NCBI GenBank assembly: GCA_031216445.1 | Contig: CM062218.1 | Location: forward strand, 8,329,001 to 8,393,000 | Direction of reading: 5' to 3' | DNA from: Lateolabrax maculatus | Taxonomy: Eukaryota > Chordata > Actinopteri > Acropomatiformes > Lateolabracidae | DNA length: 64,000 nt | Shown: positions 24,263-37,094 of the stretch, in pieces | Numbering within the stretch: position 1 is the first letter of the stretch | How the letters are laid out: every line of letters begins with the position of its first letter | Translations under genes and position numbers: made by a program | The notes under the pieces: generated by a model | Database searches by the model: none | The model's input: only the letters and a program-made list of their open reading frames with translations | What the model was told of the DNA's origin: nothing

Positions 24263-27200
24263 CACCTGCTTCACTGAGGGTTTTTCTCTGATCAGCAGGG
24301 GCTTGTATGCTGGAACATTTGACTCTATTTGACTGTATCGATGGGATAATGGATGGCTAGATAATATTAAAACACTTAATTATGGTACTTACATATTATA
24401 ACAGAATGGAAAATAGAAAGGACAATTTTTTTGTTGATCCACAAAGATACTTTCTGTATCCCTGGAGGGAGGCGTAATCTGAGTGGGCAGTGTTTAAAGC
24501 ATCCATTGCTTTAGTAGGCCAGTGGGTCAACATTGCCTCTCTTGGGGGCAATTCAAGAAACCATTGGTGGACACCCAGCTCAGGAGTTTCTGGAATCAGA
24601 AGTCCTGCAGATTCTGGGGTCACAAAAGCAAAACCCTGGTGAGGGAGGTTTCTTCTTATTATTTACTGGTGTTCTTACCTAGCTATTGCAGTGCATAATA
24701 TATTATCTGCACAATCCCTCTGGGTGCTTGATTGTGTAATTGGAAATTATTTTTGCGGTCTTCCCTCTGCTACTGACTTCAGAAAGGGTTTTTCAACTTA
24801 CATAATGATTTACCATAGGGGATTAACATAGAGGCCTACACTCAGTGCATCCTCAAACACTACAAATGGCAGTGGAATTCCTTTAATGATGTTGCTGTCA
24901 GTTATTAATTAAGGTTAACTTGAATCGAGGTACAGTGCCTGTCTGACATCCAGTTTTACATATTAGCAGTCAGATGATACAGGTTAATAGGATTTCCACT
25001 GTACACACAATTATTGCGGAGAGCATATGTTCAACCTTTCAGCCTTATAGAATGTGTTTGAAGTACATTAAAGTGTCAAATGAAAAGCAGCTTTATTAAA
25101 ACACATGAATAAAAGCAAGTCTGAAAAGGGCTTTTAGGCACAAGATTGTGGCATTAATGGCTTCAGTGGTAAGGGAAGTGCTTTTAACATGTTGGGTGTG
25201 GGGTTGACAGGAGAATCCTAGTATTAATTGCCCATTAAATTGGATGGTCCCTAGTAGGTGCATTTTAATCAAATGGACTAATTTGCTGAATAATTATTCT
25301 CGGTCTGTGCAACACCAGGCTCAGATAATGGATACAATATATATCAAGTACAAAGTTTGAAATAAAATCAATAAATTATGCAGTGGTGGAAAAGTTATAG
25401 TGATATGTGTATGCACAGTGAATAAATGAATATTTCACATTCAGTTTGCTCACTCCTTTCCAAACCTATGCAGCACCATAAGAGAAGGCTGTAACAGTTG
25501 AGTAAAGACTTAAATTAGATAATTACACAATAGAAAAAAAAACACTTTTCTCCATGATGGTCAATGACACCAATTCCTCTTGCTTCCTTTGTAATTGACT
25601 ATTTAAAAGGATATTGGCTGTCATGAAAAAATGTATGATTAAGCATGATCAGGTTATGCCGGCTGTAGGGATGGCAATGTCATACAGTCAGTAACAGACA
25701 GTTTGTCCGTCAATTTGCTAGTACTACAATAGAGTAAAATATCCTCCAATTAATGGATGGTCCCATGAAATTGGGCACAGACAGTCATTGGCTATGCAAA
25801 TGTAACGCAAATTTTAGCCAAATTTCCAGGAAATTGGCAAAAGAAAATCCAAATCTGCATTTCCATCCACTACCACATGAATATCAGGAGTTTGGTGATC
25901 TAGATAAACACTTGATACTGCTAATTCTCCAGTCAGGTGCCATTAAACCATTGCAGAAGAAGGAGGCACAATGAGATGATGTCATTCAAAGTAAAAACAT
26001 GGAAGTATGTCATTTATGTTTGTTTCATGTATTAATATAAGAAATGCTGTCTGTCCAAACAGATCTGATGTTTTCGCCTGCCACTATTTTTAGTCTCTTC
26101 AGTGCAGTGGAAATGTTTAAGTCATGTGTTTCACATGGATAAATATTTATTCGCTAATGGCAGAGTCACAACAAAATTTTGCTTCCGTCATTCATTACTA
26201 TGTGAAACTGGGTGAGACAGTTGCACTGCAGCTTGTTTTGACCAAGCAATCACACTCCACTTAGCACGCAGCCGCTAAAACCCTGAAGGCACTGGTTCAA
26301 CTAAACCCATTCTAATATGCATTAGCGTAAACTCTCAGATAGCTGATTTACCTCAGCTGAAGAGAGATACAAATACTTTATTTTATTTTATTATAAAATA
26401 TATTTGTTTTCTAATTTCTTCTGTTGCCATACTTGTTGTGAAAGTTCAACATAATGCAGCAGCCACAGCATCTTCCATCAATACAACATAGTCTTGCCAT
26501 TCTTACTATTCTGTTTCTCTTTCTTGCTTTTATTTGAGAATTCACAGCTGGTTAGGGACATAGCAGATGGCCCAGCAGATTTTAATCTTTTGTTTCAAAT
26601 GTTGTGGCTACCCTTGTCTAAATTTGGTGCATGGTTAAACCTTTAAAGTGTGCCTGTGGTGAAGGACTAAAAATGTCCTGCACTTATCACGGCATGGGAC
26701 GCCCATGTCCCATGCCCATGATAATTGCTTCGGCACCGCACTATTGAGAAATGTTGAGCAAATGTTGCACCTGTCAATTAACAATACCAATGACATCATA
26801 TTTCATTACTTCAATAAGCAATATAACCTCATCAGTCGATGACAAATTAATTGCATACCAACAATCAGAAAATAACTTGGATTCTTATTACAATAGTTAT
26901 GTGGAATCATGTGAACTATTTGAAAAATAAGTAATCCCTAAGTAGTGAACCCTGGTGACATACGTCATTTGCATTTCTCACAAACACATTTTTAATATAT
27001 AAGAAATGTTTGCCTTATATCAATACATAAATAAGTTATGTTCCCAAGCAATTGTTTCTTAACAGACATTGAAAAGTTGGAATATTATAATATTCAGTAC
27101 TTTTCAAGCACAACAAAAACAGCAATATTAAACTTATAAGGACATATTAAGTAGTAGCAATAATTGTGATTGTGTGTGAAAGTGAAAGTGGATTTCTTTG

Positions 27201-27720
27201 CTTGTTTTTATTTATCTTGGAGTACATTGTTGTAGCCAAATATAAGTTTTATTATTAACAATTATTCACTCAGCTAACTTACGTGGAACATTTTATTAAT
27301 GTGACTACAGAGTATGTGTTAATATTTAATGTCTAGACTTGGACTTTGTAACTCCTCCCAGCAGGTATTCTGTGAAGCTTTCATTCAGAAATACATTTTG
27401 TTTACACTAAAAACATCCCAAAAGCTAAACAGCTGATGAATGTATTTCCTCTCTTTTCTTGGCTTGTTTTTACGAACAGCAGAACATTTTATGACATTTG
27501 ACATAAGAATAAAGGACAAGGTTAAGGGGAGCTATCAGCATGGCTCTGTAGGTGACTACTGTTTAGTGTGGAGGAATGTGCCTCATTCCACATGCCCCAT
27601 CTGTGGTGAGAGGTAGGGCCAGACTGGGATAATAAAACTAACGTCAGCCCAGGTCAATTTTGGTTTTATTACTTTGCACAACAAACTGTATCAAAAAAGA
27701 TCCAAAACAGTTCACAACAG
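24263..27720. other. Intergenic sequence, no gene seen
   Basis: No exon recognised. The stretch near 25,750-25,975, with CGCAAATTTTAGCC and TTTCCATCCACTAC phrases, resembles a dispersed fish repeat but I cannot name it. Confidence 0.45.
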
Positions 27721-27742
27721 AAAAAAAAAAAAAAAAAAAAAA
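27721..27742. repeat. A22 homopolymer
   Basis: Twenty-two consecutive A. No retrocopy is evident immediately upstream. Confidence 0.95.
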
Positions 27743-28545
27743 CAGTTTCAAGTGTTAGTCAACTGCACTTTCAAGGCCTTCAGCAAATACATATGTCATT
27801 TTTGTGCTCTTTGGGAGTGTTTGTTTTGAATCCGGCATTTCCTCACAGCACTGACTGGATTTGATTGTTAATCATCATGAAGCTCTGGTGGCTCTTAGTA
27901 ACTGGAGGCACTTCTAGATTACAGAAAGATTTATTGTTGATACTATTTCCATGCATACACAACTCCTGCTTTCCTACAGAGCATTATGTACTGTAGGCCA
28001 AACTCCACACCTGCATGAATACACCTGCTGAGTTAATGACAATTAGGTCTTCACCCACATTCTTTAAAAAGGGGGTGTATTGTCTGCTTTACATACATTG
28101 TCACTTAATGATTACTTTTCTGTTACTACCTCTGTTGGAAAAGTGATCCACACTAGATAAAAAAGAAAGTGTAATTTTCTGTATTCAGGGAATCACTGTG
28201 AGTGAACTGGATATAACTGGTGATTTTTCCCACTCTTCTTGTGGTTGTTGTGGGATAAAAGGCAATCATCCACTTGCCCTCCACCTTTGGAAACCTGAGT
28301 CAATAACGGCAAACCTTGAGGAGGGTAATGATTCACGGTCACCCTGACCCCCTCGTTCAACAGGGGAGCTCCTCTGCTGGTGGCCTCCAGTGGAACAGCA
28401 AGGGAATACGTCACACGCTGAAACTCAACCCTGCAGCGCAACTGTGAGTTCATGCTGGCGTAGGTTGGAAAATGTGTTTATGTCCATGCGTAGACATCTC
28501 TCTGCGTGCCCGTCTGTGTTTGTGAGCAGGTGTTAATGCACCGTT
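27743..28545. other. Intergenic sequence with a possible exon-like island
   Basis: Mostly AT-rich. A higher-GC block at about 28,260-28,450 is open in one frame on each strand and is discussed under findings. Confidence 0.4.
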
Positions 28546-28574
28546 GGGGGGGGGGGGGGGGGGGGCTGGGGGGC
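28546..28574 (+). repeat. G20 homopolymer and following G run
   Basis: Twenty consecutive G, then CT, then six more G. Strong potential for G-quadruplex formation and for sequencing or assembly error. Glycine-rich open frames here are artefacts. Confidence 0.95.
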
Positions 28575-29194
28575 TGGAAAGGATACTCTTTCTGTGCCTC
28601 CAAGCCTGTTTGTCCTCTGTGTACGTATGTGGGTGTATGCTCCATGTGGCACATGAATCAATTGCATTTAGCTTTAACTGTACCAAATGTGTGCATTTGC
28701 ATCATTTTGTACGTAAGAGGAAACAGTGCCAAGCCAAGTGTTTCTGTACTGAATGACTCCTCCTACATAATCTAAATACGGCAACGTTCAGAATTATTTC
28801 TATTTCAGAATTTCTTGCAGTACTTCTGCTGTCATTGCTTATCCTTTGACATGGTTTTTTCTTTGACACTAAGATTTTTTTTTTTCCTGCCTCTGCCAGC
28901 CCAAAGGGCCCTTCTATCTGGACCAATTGTATTCCATATTCTGAAACAAGAAGTAAACTGTTACACATCAGTCTAAATCAATTTAGTGTATACTCTAGGG
29001 TTAATGTCCACTAACAGCAGTGTAAATTTTTGTTTCTATGAGTGGAGAGCTGATGAGATTTTCCAACCCTGGTCCTGGGTCAACTCAAAATGTCACCCCA
29101 GTCTAACCCGAAAAACCTGTTAAAGTTCTGCATTTGCTTTTCTGTCTGGTTGTGTCTTCGAAAAATACACTTAGTGGTTTTCTTGAGGAGAGCT
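28575..29194. other. Intergenic sequence, no gene seen
   Basis: A poly-T run near 28,876-28,885. Nothing else recognised. Confidence 0.5.
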
Positions 29195-29388
29195 AGATGG
29201 GATTGATGCACTCATGTCTGTGCCTTATGTATGGAGTAAGAGTCAGGAGGCAATTAGACTAGCTTAGCATAACGACTGAAAGCAGGGGGATACAGCTGTC
29301 CTGGCTCTGCCCAGCGCTCAAAAATCCACCTATCAGCACCTCTAAATCTCACTAATTAACATGCTGTATCTTGTTGGTGAATCCTTAC
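29195..29388 (+). repeat. Percomorph interspersed repeat, family X, copy 1
   Basis: Contains the ordered blocks GACTAGCTTAGCATAACGAC, CTGGCTCTGCCCA, ATCCACCTATCAGCACCTC and CTCACTAATTAACATG. These recur in a second copy at 57,983-58,225. I recognise the pattern as a dispersed non-coding repeat of spiny-rayed fishes, but I do not know its formal name. Confidence 0.75.
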
Positions 29389-29670
29389 AGCTTTTGGTGA
29401 TCCCCTAACATTTCATCAAGCTCCAAAAGCAGGTAAAAGTTTTCACTTATCCGGTAAAATATTTTTACATTTACTAGATGGATTAGCAGAAAATTTGGTA
29501 CAGATATTCATGTTGATGTTGGTGATCCCCTGAGTTTTCCTCTAGCGCCACCATGAGGTTATATATGTCTGCTTTTAAATGAAATGTCTTAACAACTATT
29601 GAATGGATTACCAGGAAATTTGACAATCTAGTCCCCCTCAGGATGAATGCTTTACATTGGTAATCCCCTG
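29389..29670 (+). repeat. Percomorph interspersed repeat, family Y, copy 1
   Basis: Holds TTTTCCTCTAGCGCCACCAT, GAAATGTCTTAACAACTATT and CCCCTCAGGATGAATG, with repeated GGTGATCCCCT phrases. This is a well-dispersed percomorph repeat. The 3' half of the family appears at 38,086-38,325. Confidence 0.75.
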
Positions 29671-29749
29671 CAGAAGATATTACACATTTTAAAATGGCAA
29701 TATTAGCTAGGATTGGCTGGGAAGACCACCTTTTTGTTATGTCATGATT

Positions 29750-29868
29750 GAAAAATGTACTTTGCTTTGTGTTGCTTTTCTTAATGCATTTTATGTCTTA
29801 TGTAAAACACTTGTAAATTCCTTGTTTAAAGGTACTATACAAATAAACTTGCCTTGCCTTACTATAAA
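29750..29868 (+). mobile_element. LINE-type 3' tail with CTTGC tandem end
   Basis: A TATGTAAAACACTTGTAAATT block, then GGTACTATACAAATAAACTTG followed by a short CTTGC-CTTGC tail. This is the typical 3' terminus of fish L2/CR1-like elements. No ORF remains. Confidence 0.65.
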
Positions 29869-32862
29869 CAAACATTATCTAAATCTACCTACTTAAATCT
29901 AATTGCCTACACAAAGATTTATAGTGTTTAATGCCCGTAAATTTAATTTACACTGAGCAGAGAACCAAAGTTTACTTGCAAAAGAACAACCACACTGTCT
30001 AAAATTTCAGTGGAGCAGAGGTGCTTGGAACACATTTAGATTGTAATTGCTGCTCTGCTTTTCAACTTTACTTTTAGAAAGACTGAACTTGAGGCAGTAT
30101 ATTAAAATGTGAAAGACACGACAACATCCTCGCATAGTACACGAAGCACTTGTTAAAGCAATAAAACTAAATGGTACAAACCCTTATGGGGGTAATTGTA
30201 CAAAAGGAAAAGTTGTAACATGACACATCCCTTCCGCACTAACTGAGTTTCACAAACATAAAGGCTAGAGCAGGTTTGGATGAGGAACAGACAAAATTAA
30301 TGCTGGTTCAGGGACAATATCAACCTTGTGTTTGATTTTGAAGACACATCCGTAGCAGATGAAATTCTACAGGGCAGGAAGTTTGATGCAATTTCTGTTG
30401 TAAAGAAGCATCTTTGTTAATGCTGCAATATTTATGCATGATTCACACGAAATTGTTTGGAAGTTTGGGAATTTTGATTAAGGGGCTCTGAAACATCTAT
30501 GACACAATACAAAAATAAATTCTGTGAGGAAAATAAAGAAGAAATAATTGTGCAATTGAGAATTTAACACACACACACACACCAAAATGAAAATTAGGTT
30601 TTCCATGTAAGAGAAAACAATGACACACCACAGCCACCAGCAATACCTGGTGAAAAGCATTGCTCTCAATGCCATTTAAAAGCACAGGAAATTGATCCAC
30701 CTCATTCCTGCACCTTATGTTTGTGCCACATTATTTCACAAAAGCGGGATTGCAGATTCATCTGTTTATTTTCCAGAGGGCAATTAGAAGAGCAGCACAC
30801 TCATTTCAGATAGGACACACACTGTAACTGATCTTGGCTCTGTCTGTACAAGTTGTCATGAATCCTTAACACTGAAGGGGCAGCTTTTAAGATGTAAATA
30901 TGACAGTATTGCTTGACTTGGATTCCACTCCAACACAGCTACTCCTGATTTTGTATTTACATGTCATCAAATGGAGTTGGAACAGATAACATCCAAGGAA
31001 ATGTATAGCCATCATGTTGTTCTGACAGTTATTCTAAGATATAATGAATGCAGCATTAAGATGCATGCTCTGAGGATAACTGAAGTTTCTGAGGAACTTT
31101 CCAGACCTGCAATTTTCAACCTGTCCACCTGTCTACCTGGATTGCTGCTCTTTGCAGAAACAATGTAGACTCAATCCTCCTGCATGCATTTCTGTACTGG
31201 GAAAGTGTGGAGAAACCAGAAAACTGAAAGAGAAACACAGAAAGTTTTAACTCAAAGCAAAGTCCGTCTTACTTTGCTGTGAATCACTGAGCCGTTATGT
31301 GTCCCTTTTATTAACCAAACCTATATTTAGATACTATATGTATCTAGTAGAAAATCTTTCTTCTGCCCACAAAAGAAAAACAACAACAGCACTTCATCCT
31401 CCAGAGTCTTTAAATAGGCTCTCTGTGAATCATGGTTCATTCAATAAAGACATAAAGGATCGTGTCACTGTTTCTGTGATTGACATGGTGACAGGAGAAA
31501 ACATGAAGATGACAAATTTGGGAGCGTAGGCGGTGATGGAATATTAATGGATGTCTTTATTTTGCTCAAAGTCAATCAAACTTGATGTGGCAAAATAAAC
31601 AAAACAACAAAGACAAACTTGTGCCTTAAAATTTTAATAAATAACTATGTTGAACTTTGATCTCTTACATTTCTTTAGGACTAAAAATGTAGGTTCGATT
31701 TTATTTTTATCTCATTGCTGATACTCGATTTCTTAATCAATGATAAGATACATTTTAACACAAGAATTATTATTAGCAGGGACTGCACATACATGTAGTT
31801 TGCAATATTGCAACAAATACACTTGGTTGAGCATCTGCTTTTTGTCTCATGATATCATAGCAATATATAAGTAAAATGTCTGTGAAATATAGTGTATTGT
31901 AGGGTTTTGATCTAAGCTGAGCAGAGGGCTGTTGCTGTGGTGTCCAGAATAATTTAAATAGGGAAGGAACATAAGGAACATAACCCTACTTAAATAGGAA
32001 CATGCAACTGTGCAAGTGAAATTTGACAAAAACATCACATCCTAGGGACATACTGGACCTCCTTATGATATGCACCTTGTCTTAACAAAAATCTAAAAAA
32101 AAAGAAATGTTATAGGCCAGAAACAAAATACCAGAAAGCAACATTTAAAATAATAAAGCCGAAGGATTATTGATCAGATTATTTTCTCTCATTATTTCTT
32201 TACTTGCCATATTTGTGCTGCAAAAAAAAACATTGCATATCAGCAGAACATTTGTGAAATCGTTTTTCTTCTTCTCTGGCAAAGCAGACTTGATTGTGAA
32301 ATGCCAAATGCTCCTCCGAGCATCATTAACTTTTATGGCAATTACTTCCACTCATTGTCCCAGGAGGGACAGAGGATGACGCGCCCCTGAAGTTCAGGAA
32401 AGAAGGACGTCAGAGACAGTCATACAATCCATGACAAGCTAATAAGCAATAACTTTGTTGCTCAGGACATGTGACTATTACAACCAAATAAATGACCCAT
32501 CTTAACAGAACATGATACATAAAAATGTAATAAAGACACTGTTTGGAAGTGGATGCTTATGTAGAAAATATCAATATTGTGATGCTAGAACAATCATAAA
32601 TTCACAAATATGATCAATTACTGTCAGATCACATTTGCAATATGTGTGATGTTGTACATCCTGGCAAATTGTCCTTGAGAAAAAGGCTGAAACCCAATCT
32701 GATCATTCGTTTAAGACACCATAAATAAGTTTTATCTACAGTAAATGTTTTTAAAAAATAAATAATAATTAAATCCAGCAACTTGGATCCAGATACATTT
32801 GTACACAGTAATTGTAACTACAAACGCAATTTCTGAAGAAATTGCGGTGTGAATGCTGACTG
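29869..32862. other. Intergenic sequence, no gene seen
   Basis: AT-rich, short spurious frames, a short (CA)n near 30,570-30,582. Nothing assigned. Confidence 0.55.
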
Positions 32863-32988
32863 CTGAAAGGCTGACGCTAAACTGGATTGCTGAAGTTGAG
32901 CACAAAAAGTGGAATAATATCAACAATATAGGAAATATGTGGAGTAGTTGAATGTGTGTTGAAAGGCTGGCGCTAAACTGGATTGCTG
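32863..32988 (+). repeat. Direct repeat pair, 30 bp, offset 96 bp
   Basis: GAAAGGCTGACGCTAAACTG at about 32,865 recurs as GAAAGGCTGGCGCTAAACTG at 32,961, both followed by GATTGCTG. The copies sit about 200-300 bp left of the large array. On the minus strand they give a repeated AIQFS-x-SLS peptide that I regard as non-coding. Confidence 0.85.
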
Positions 32989-33156
32989 GCTTGAACAAGC
33001 TTGCTGGAGGGAGTATGAATTAGTAAGAAAAGTGGGAAACGGTCTAAATATTGTTAATGGGAGTTAAAAGATTTTCTGCTTTACACATGAAAGTATGAAA
33101 TAGAAGATTAGACATGAAAAATGCTTGAAAAAGTAAAAAAATGCACCAACTGCTGA

Positions 33157-35937
33157 CAAAAAACAAAACTAAACAACAAAAAAAACAACAGAAAAACAAC
33201 ACAAAACGACTCTATGAACAAAAACGACCAAAAAAACAAAAACGACAAAAAATGACAAAAAAGACAAAAAAACAACAAAAAACGACACTATAAACAACAA
33301 AAATGACAAAAAACAACAAAAAACGAAACTATGAGCAAAAAACAACAAAAAACAACACTATAAACAACAAAAACAACAAAAACGACACTATAAACAACAA
33401 AAACGAAAAAAACATCAAAAACGACAAAAAAACAACAAAAACGACACTATAAACAACAAAAAACGACACTAAAAACAACAAAAACGATAAAAAAACTACA
33501 CTATAAACAACAAAAACGACACTATAAGCAACAAAAAACAACAAAAAACGACACTATAAACAACGTAAACGACAAAAAACGACACTTTAAAACAACAAAA
33601 AACAACAAAAACGACACTATAAACAACAAAAACGACACTATAAACAACAAAAACAACAAAAAAACGACACTATAAACAACAAAAAACGACACTAAAAACA
33701 ACAAAAACGATAAAAAACTACACTATAAACAACAAAAACGACACTATAAACAACAAAAACTAAAAAAAACAACAAAAAACGACACTATAAACAACAAAAA
33801 ACAACAAAAAACGACACTATAAACAACAAAAATGACAAAAAACAACAAAAAACGAAACTATGAGCAAAAAACAACAAAAAACAACACTATAAACAACAAA
33901 AACAACAAAAACGACACTATAAACAACAAAAACGAAAAAACATCAAAAACGACAAAAAAACAACAAAAACGACACTATAAACAACAAAAAACGACACTAA
34001 AAACAACAAAAACGATAAAAAACTACACTATAAACAACAAAAACGACAAAAACGACACTATAAACAACAAAAACTAAAAAAAACAACAAAAAACGACACT
34101 ATAAACAACAAAAAACAACAAAAAACGACACTATAAACAACAAAAATGACAAAAAACAACAAAAAACGAAACTATGAGCAAAAAACAACAAAAAACAACA
34201 CTATAAACAACAAAAACAACAAAAACGACACTATAAACAACAAAAACGAAAAAAACATCAAAAACGACAAAAAAACAACAAAAACGACACTATAAACAAC
34301 AAAAAACGACACTAAAAACAACAAAAACGATAAAAAACTACACTATAAACAACAAAAACGACAAAAAAACGACACTATAAGCAACAAAAAACAACAAAAA
34401 ACGACACTATAAACAACAAAAATGACACTATAAACAACAAAAACAACAAAAAAACGACACTATAAACAACAAAAACGACAAAAAACAACAAAAAACGACA
34501 CTATAAACAACAAAAAACGACACTAAAAACAACAAAAACGATAAAAAACTACACTATAAACAACAAAAACGACAAAAACGACACTATAAACAACAAAAAC
34601 TAAAAAAAACAACAAAAAACGACACTATAAACAACAAAAAACAACAAAAAACGACACTATAAACAACAAAAACGAAAAAAATACACTATAAACAACAAAA
34701 ACGACAAAAAACGACACTATAAGCAACAAAAAACGACACTATAAACAACGTAAACGACAAAAAACGACACTATAAACAACAAAAACGAAAAAAAACTACA
34801 CTATAAACAACAAAAACAACAAAAAACGACACTATAAACAACAAAAACGACAAAAAACGACACTATAAACAACAAAAACAAAAAAAACGACACTATAAAC
34901 AACAAAAACGACAAAAAAACGACACTATAAGCAACAAAAAACAACAAAAAACGACACTATAAACAACGTAAACAACAAAAAACGACGCTATAAACAACAA
35001 AAACGAAAAAAAACGACACTATAAACAACAAAAACAACAAAAAACGACACTATAAACAACAAAAACAACAAAAAACGACACTATAAACAACAAAAAACAA
35101 CGCTATAAACGACAAAAAACGACACTATAAACAACAAAACCGACAAAAAACAACAAAAACGACACTATAAACGACAAAAAACGACACTATAAACAACAAA
35201 AACGACAAAAAATGATACTATAAACAACAAAAACGACACTATAAGCAACAAAAACGACAAAAAACGACACTATAAACAACAAAAACGACAAAAAATTATA
35301 CTATAAACAACAAAAACGACACTATAAGCAACAAAAAACAACAAAAAACAACACTATATACAACAAAAACAACAAAAAACGACACTATAAACAACAAAAA
35401 CGACAAAAAAACGACACTATAAGCAACAAAAAACAACAAAAAACGACACTATAAACAACAAAAACAACAAAAAACGACAATATAAACAACAAAAACGACA
35501 AAAAACGACACTATAAACAACAAAAACAACAAAAAACAACAAAAACGACACTATAAACAACAAAAAATGACACTATAAACAACAAAAACGAAAAAAAACA
35601 TCAAAAACGACACTATAAACAACAAAAACGACACTATAAACAACAAAAAACAACACTAAAAACAACAAAAACGATAAAAAACGACACTATAAACAACAAA
35701 AATGACAAAAAACAACAAAAAGACACCATAAACAACAAAAAACGACACTATAAACGACAAAAAACAACACTATAAACAACAAAAACGACACTATAAACAA
35801 CAAAGAACTACAGAAAAACAAAATCAAAAAACAACAAAAAAATGACAAAAAAGACAAAAACAACAAAAAATGACACTAAACAACAAAAAAAAAACAAAAC
35901 AACAATAACAACACTAAAAACAACAAAAACGACACTC
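33157..35937 (+). repeat. 2.8-kb A-rich tandem array with higher-order structure
   Basis: Built from variable-length combinations of a few words: CGACACTATAAACAAC, AAAAACAACAAAAA, AACGACAAAAA, and rarer variants (ACTATGAGC, ACTATAAGC, CGATAAAAAACTACAC, CATCAAAAACG). CTATAAAC occurs roughly sixty times by my reading. The plus strand is very rich in A, moderate in C and poor in T and G throughout. Higher-order repeats are visible: the marker GAAACTATGAGC appears at 33,325, 33,854 and 34,168, each followed by about 200 bp of nearly the same word order. Open frames in it (Asn/Lys/Thr-rich on plus, Phe/Val/Leu-rich on minus) are composition artefacts. Confidence 0.95.
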
Positions 35938-37000
35938 TACCAGTTAAGTCTTCCACTCTAGCTTTGAACATTCCACCACACACACACTCATGTAAAAATG
36001 TCAGAAGGGCTGAAATTTTCATGATTTTTGAAATGAAGTTGTAAAAAGTATGAACAATCTGGAAAAGTTGAATTTATGCCAGAAAGTCCAAAGTGGTGTG
36101 AACGTTTTAATGTTGGAATGACAAGTACTGTTAATTCCATAACAACTTCCAAGCTTCATCTGCTGATGAAGTTCATGCGATTAAAGCTCCCGAAGAGCTA
36201 CTAAACTGACCTCGAGGGGACATGTTTGCCAGTGGTTTTAAGCTGTTTTTAAAAAAAAGATAAGTTTTAAGGTCTTAAGTATACAGTTGAAATGTTTGCA
36301 TTTGCTGTAAATCAAATTCAGTAGCTGGTTAAGCAGCCAGCATACCTTTACTATCCTGTGGTGGTAGTGATTCCCCAGACTTAAACTGATCGGGAAGAAG
36401 CCTGAGAACCAGTTCCCAACCGTATAAAAATACAAAAACTATTTACACTGAGGGACAACTCTCATAAATGCCTTCTCAATGAATAAATGCCTCTTCGATC
36501 ATAATAAAATAAATGGCTCTTATGAGGAAATGTGTATAAAAAGGGAGGTTTCAATGAAAACAAACAATAAGACAACATAAAGCCTGCGGGCATTAGGGTA
36601 TTGTTAGGCAAGCTAAAACTTTTTCACAAATAGCACTCAAGTCTTCCCTTATGCAGGTAACGTAGTTTAAAGGGGGATTTTTTTTAATGTTCTCTACGCT
36701 CCAGAATAATTGAAATCACCCTCAATCAGTAAAGCAAAAAACAGCAAAGAAGTCTCAAAAGGGCCTAAACAGACCAGATTTTCTCCCTGACAATAATTTC
36801 TAGAATGGATTCTGCAGTGAGTCAAGAAATGATCACACTAATGCAATTCCCCACCTCTCTCAAGGCTTAAAGAAAGGGCGTCATCACACCCTGATTGGCC
36901 AAGTGGGGACTGAACCAAGCTGCTCTCAATGATCATTTAGGGGCCAGTCCCGACACCCTGAGTAACAGGTGATTTGATTAACCCTCTAATCAACTCAGAG
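35938..37000. other. Intergenic sequence right of the array, no gene seen
   Basis: The first 200 bp, after TCTACCAGTTAAGTCTTCCA, may belong to the element that hosts the array. No ORF or family recognised. Confidence 0.45.
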
Positions 37001-37094
37001 GAATGTTGGCGTTGTGGGAAAAGGAAAATGACGACAAGTACCAAACTGAATGTTGGCAAATTGGGAAAAGGAAAATGACGACAAGTACCAAACT
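37001..37094 (+). repeat. 47-bp tandem duplication
   Basis: Two adjacent 47-bp copies (37,001-37,047 and 37,048-37,094), both beginning GAATGTTGGC and sharing GACGACAAGTACCAAACTGA at their ends. They differ at a handful of bases near the start. Confidence 0.92.

Noticed and set aside
33329..34077. Hydrophobic (minus) and Asn/Lys-rich (plus) open frames in the array
   Set aside because: Pure consequence of the A-rich, stop-poor tandem words. Different units switch frames freely.
33157..35937. CRISPR-like regular repeats
   Set aside because: No constant repeat with unique spacers. Units vary in length and spacers are the same low-complexity words. The genome is vertebrate.
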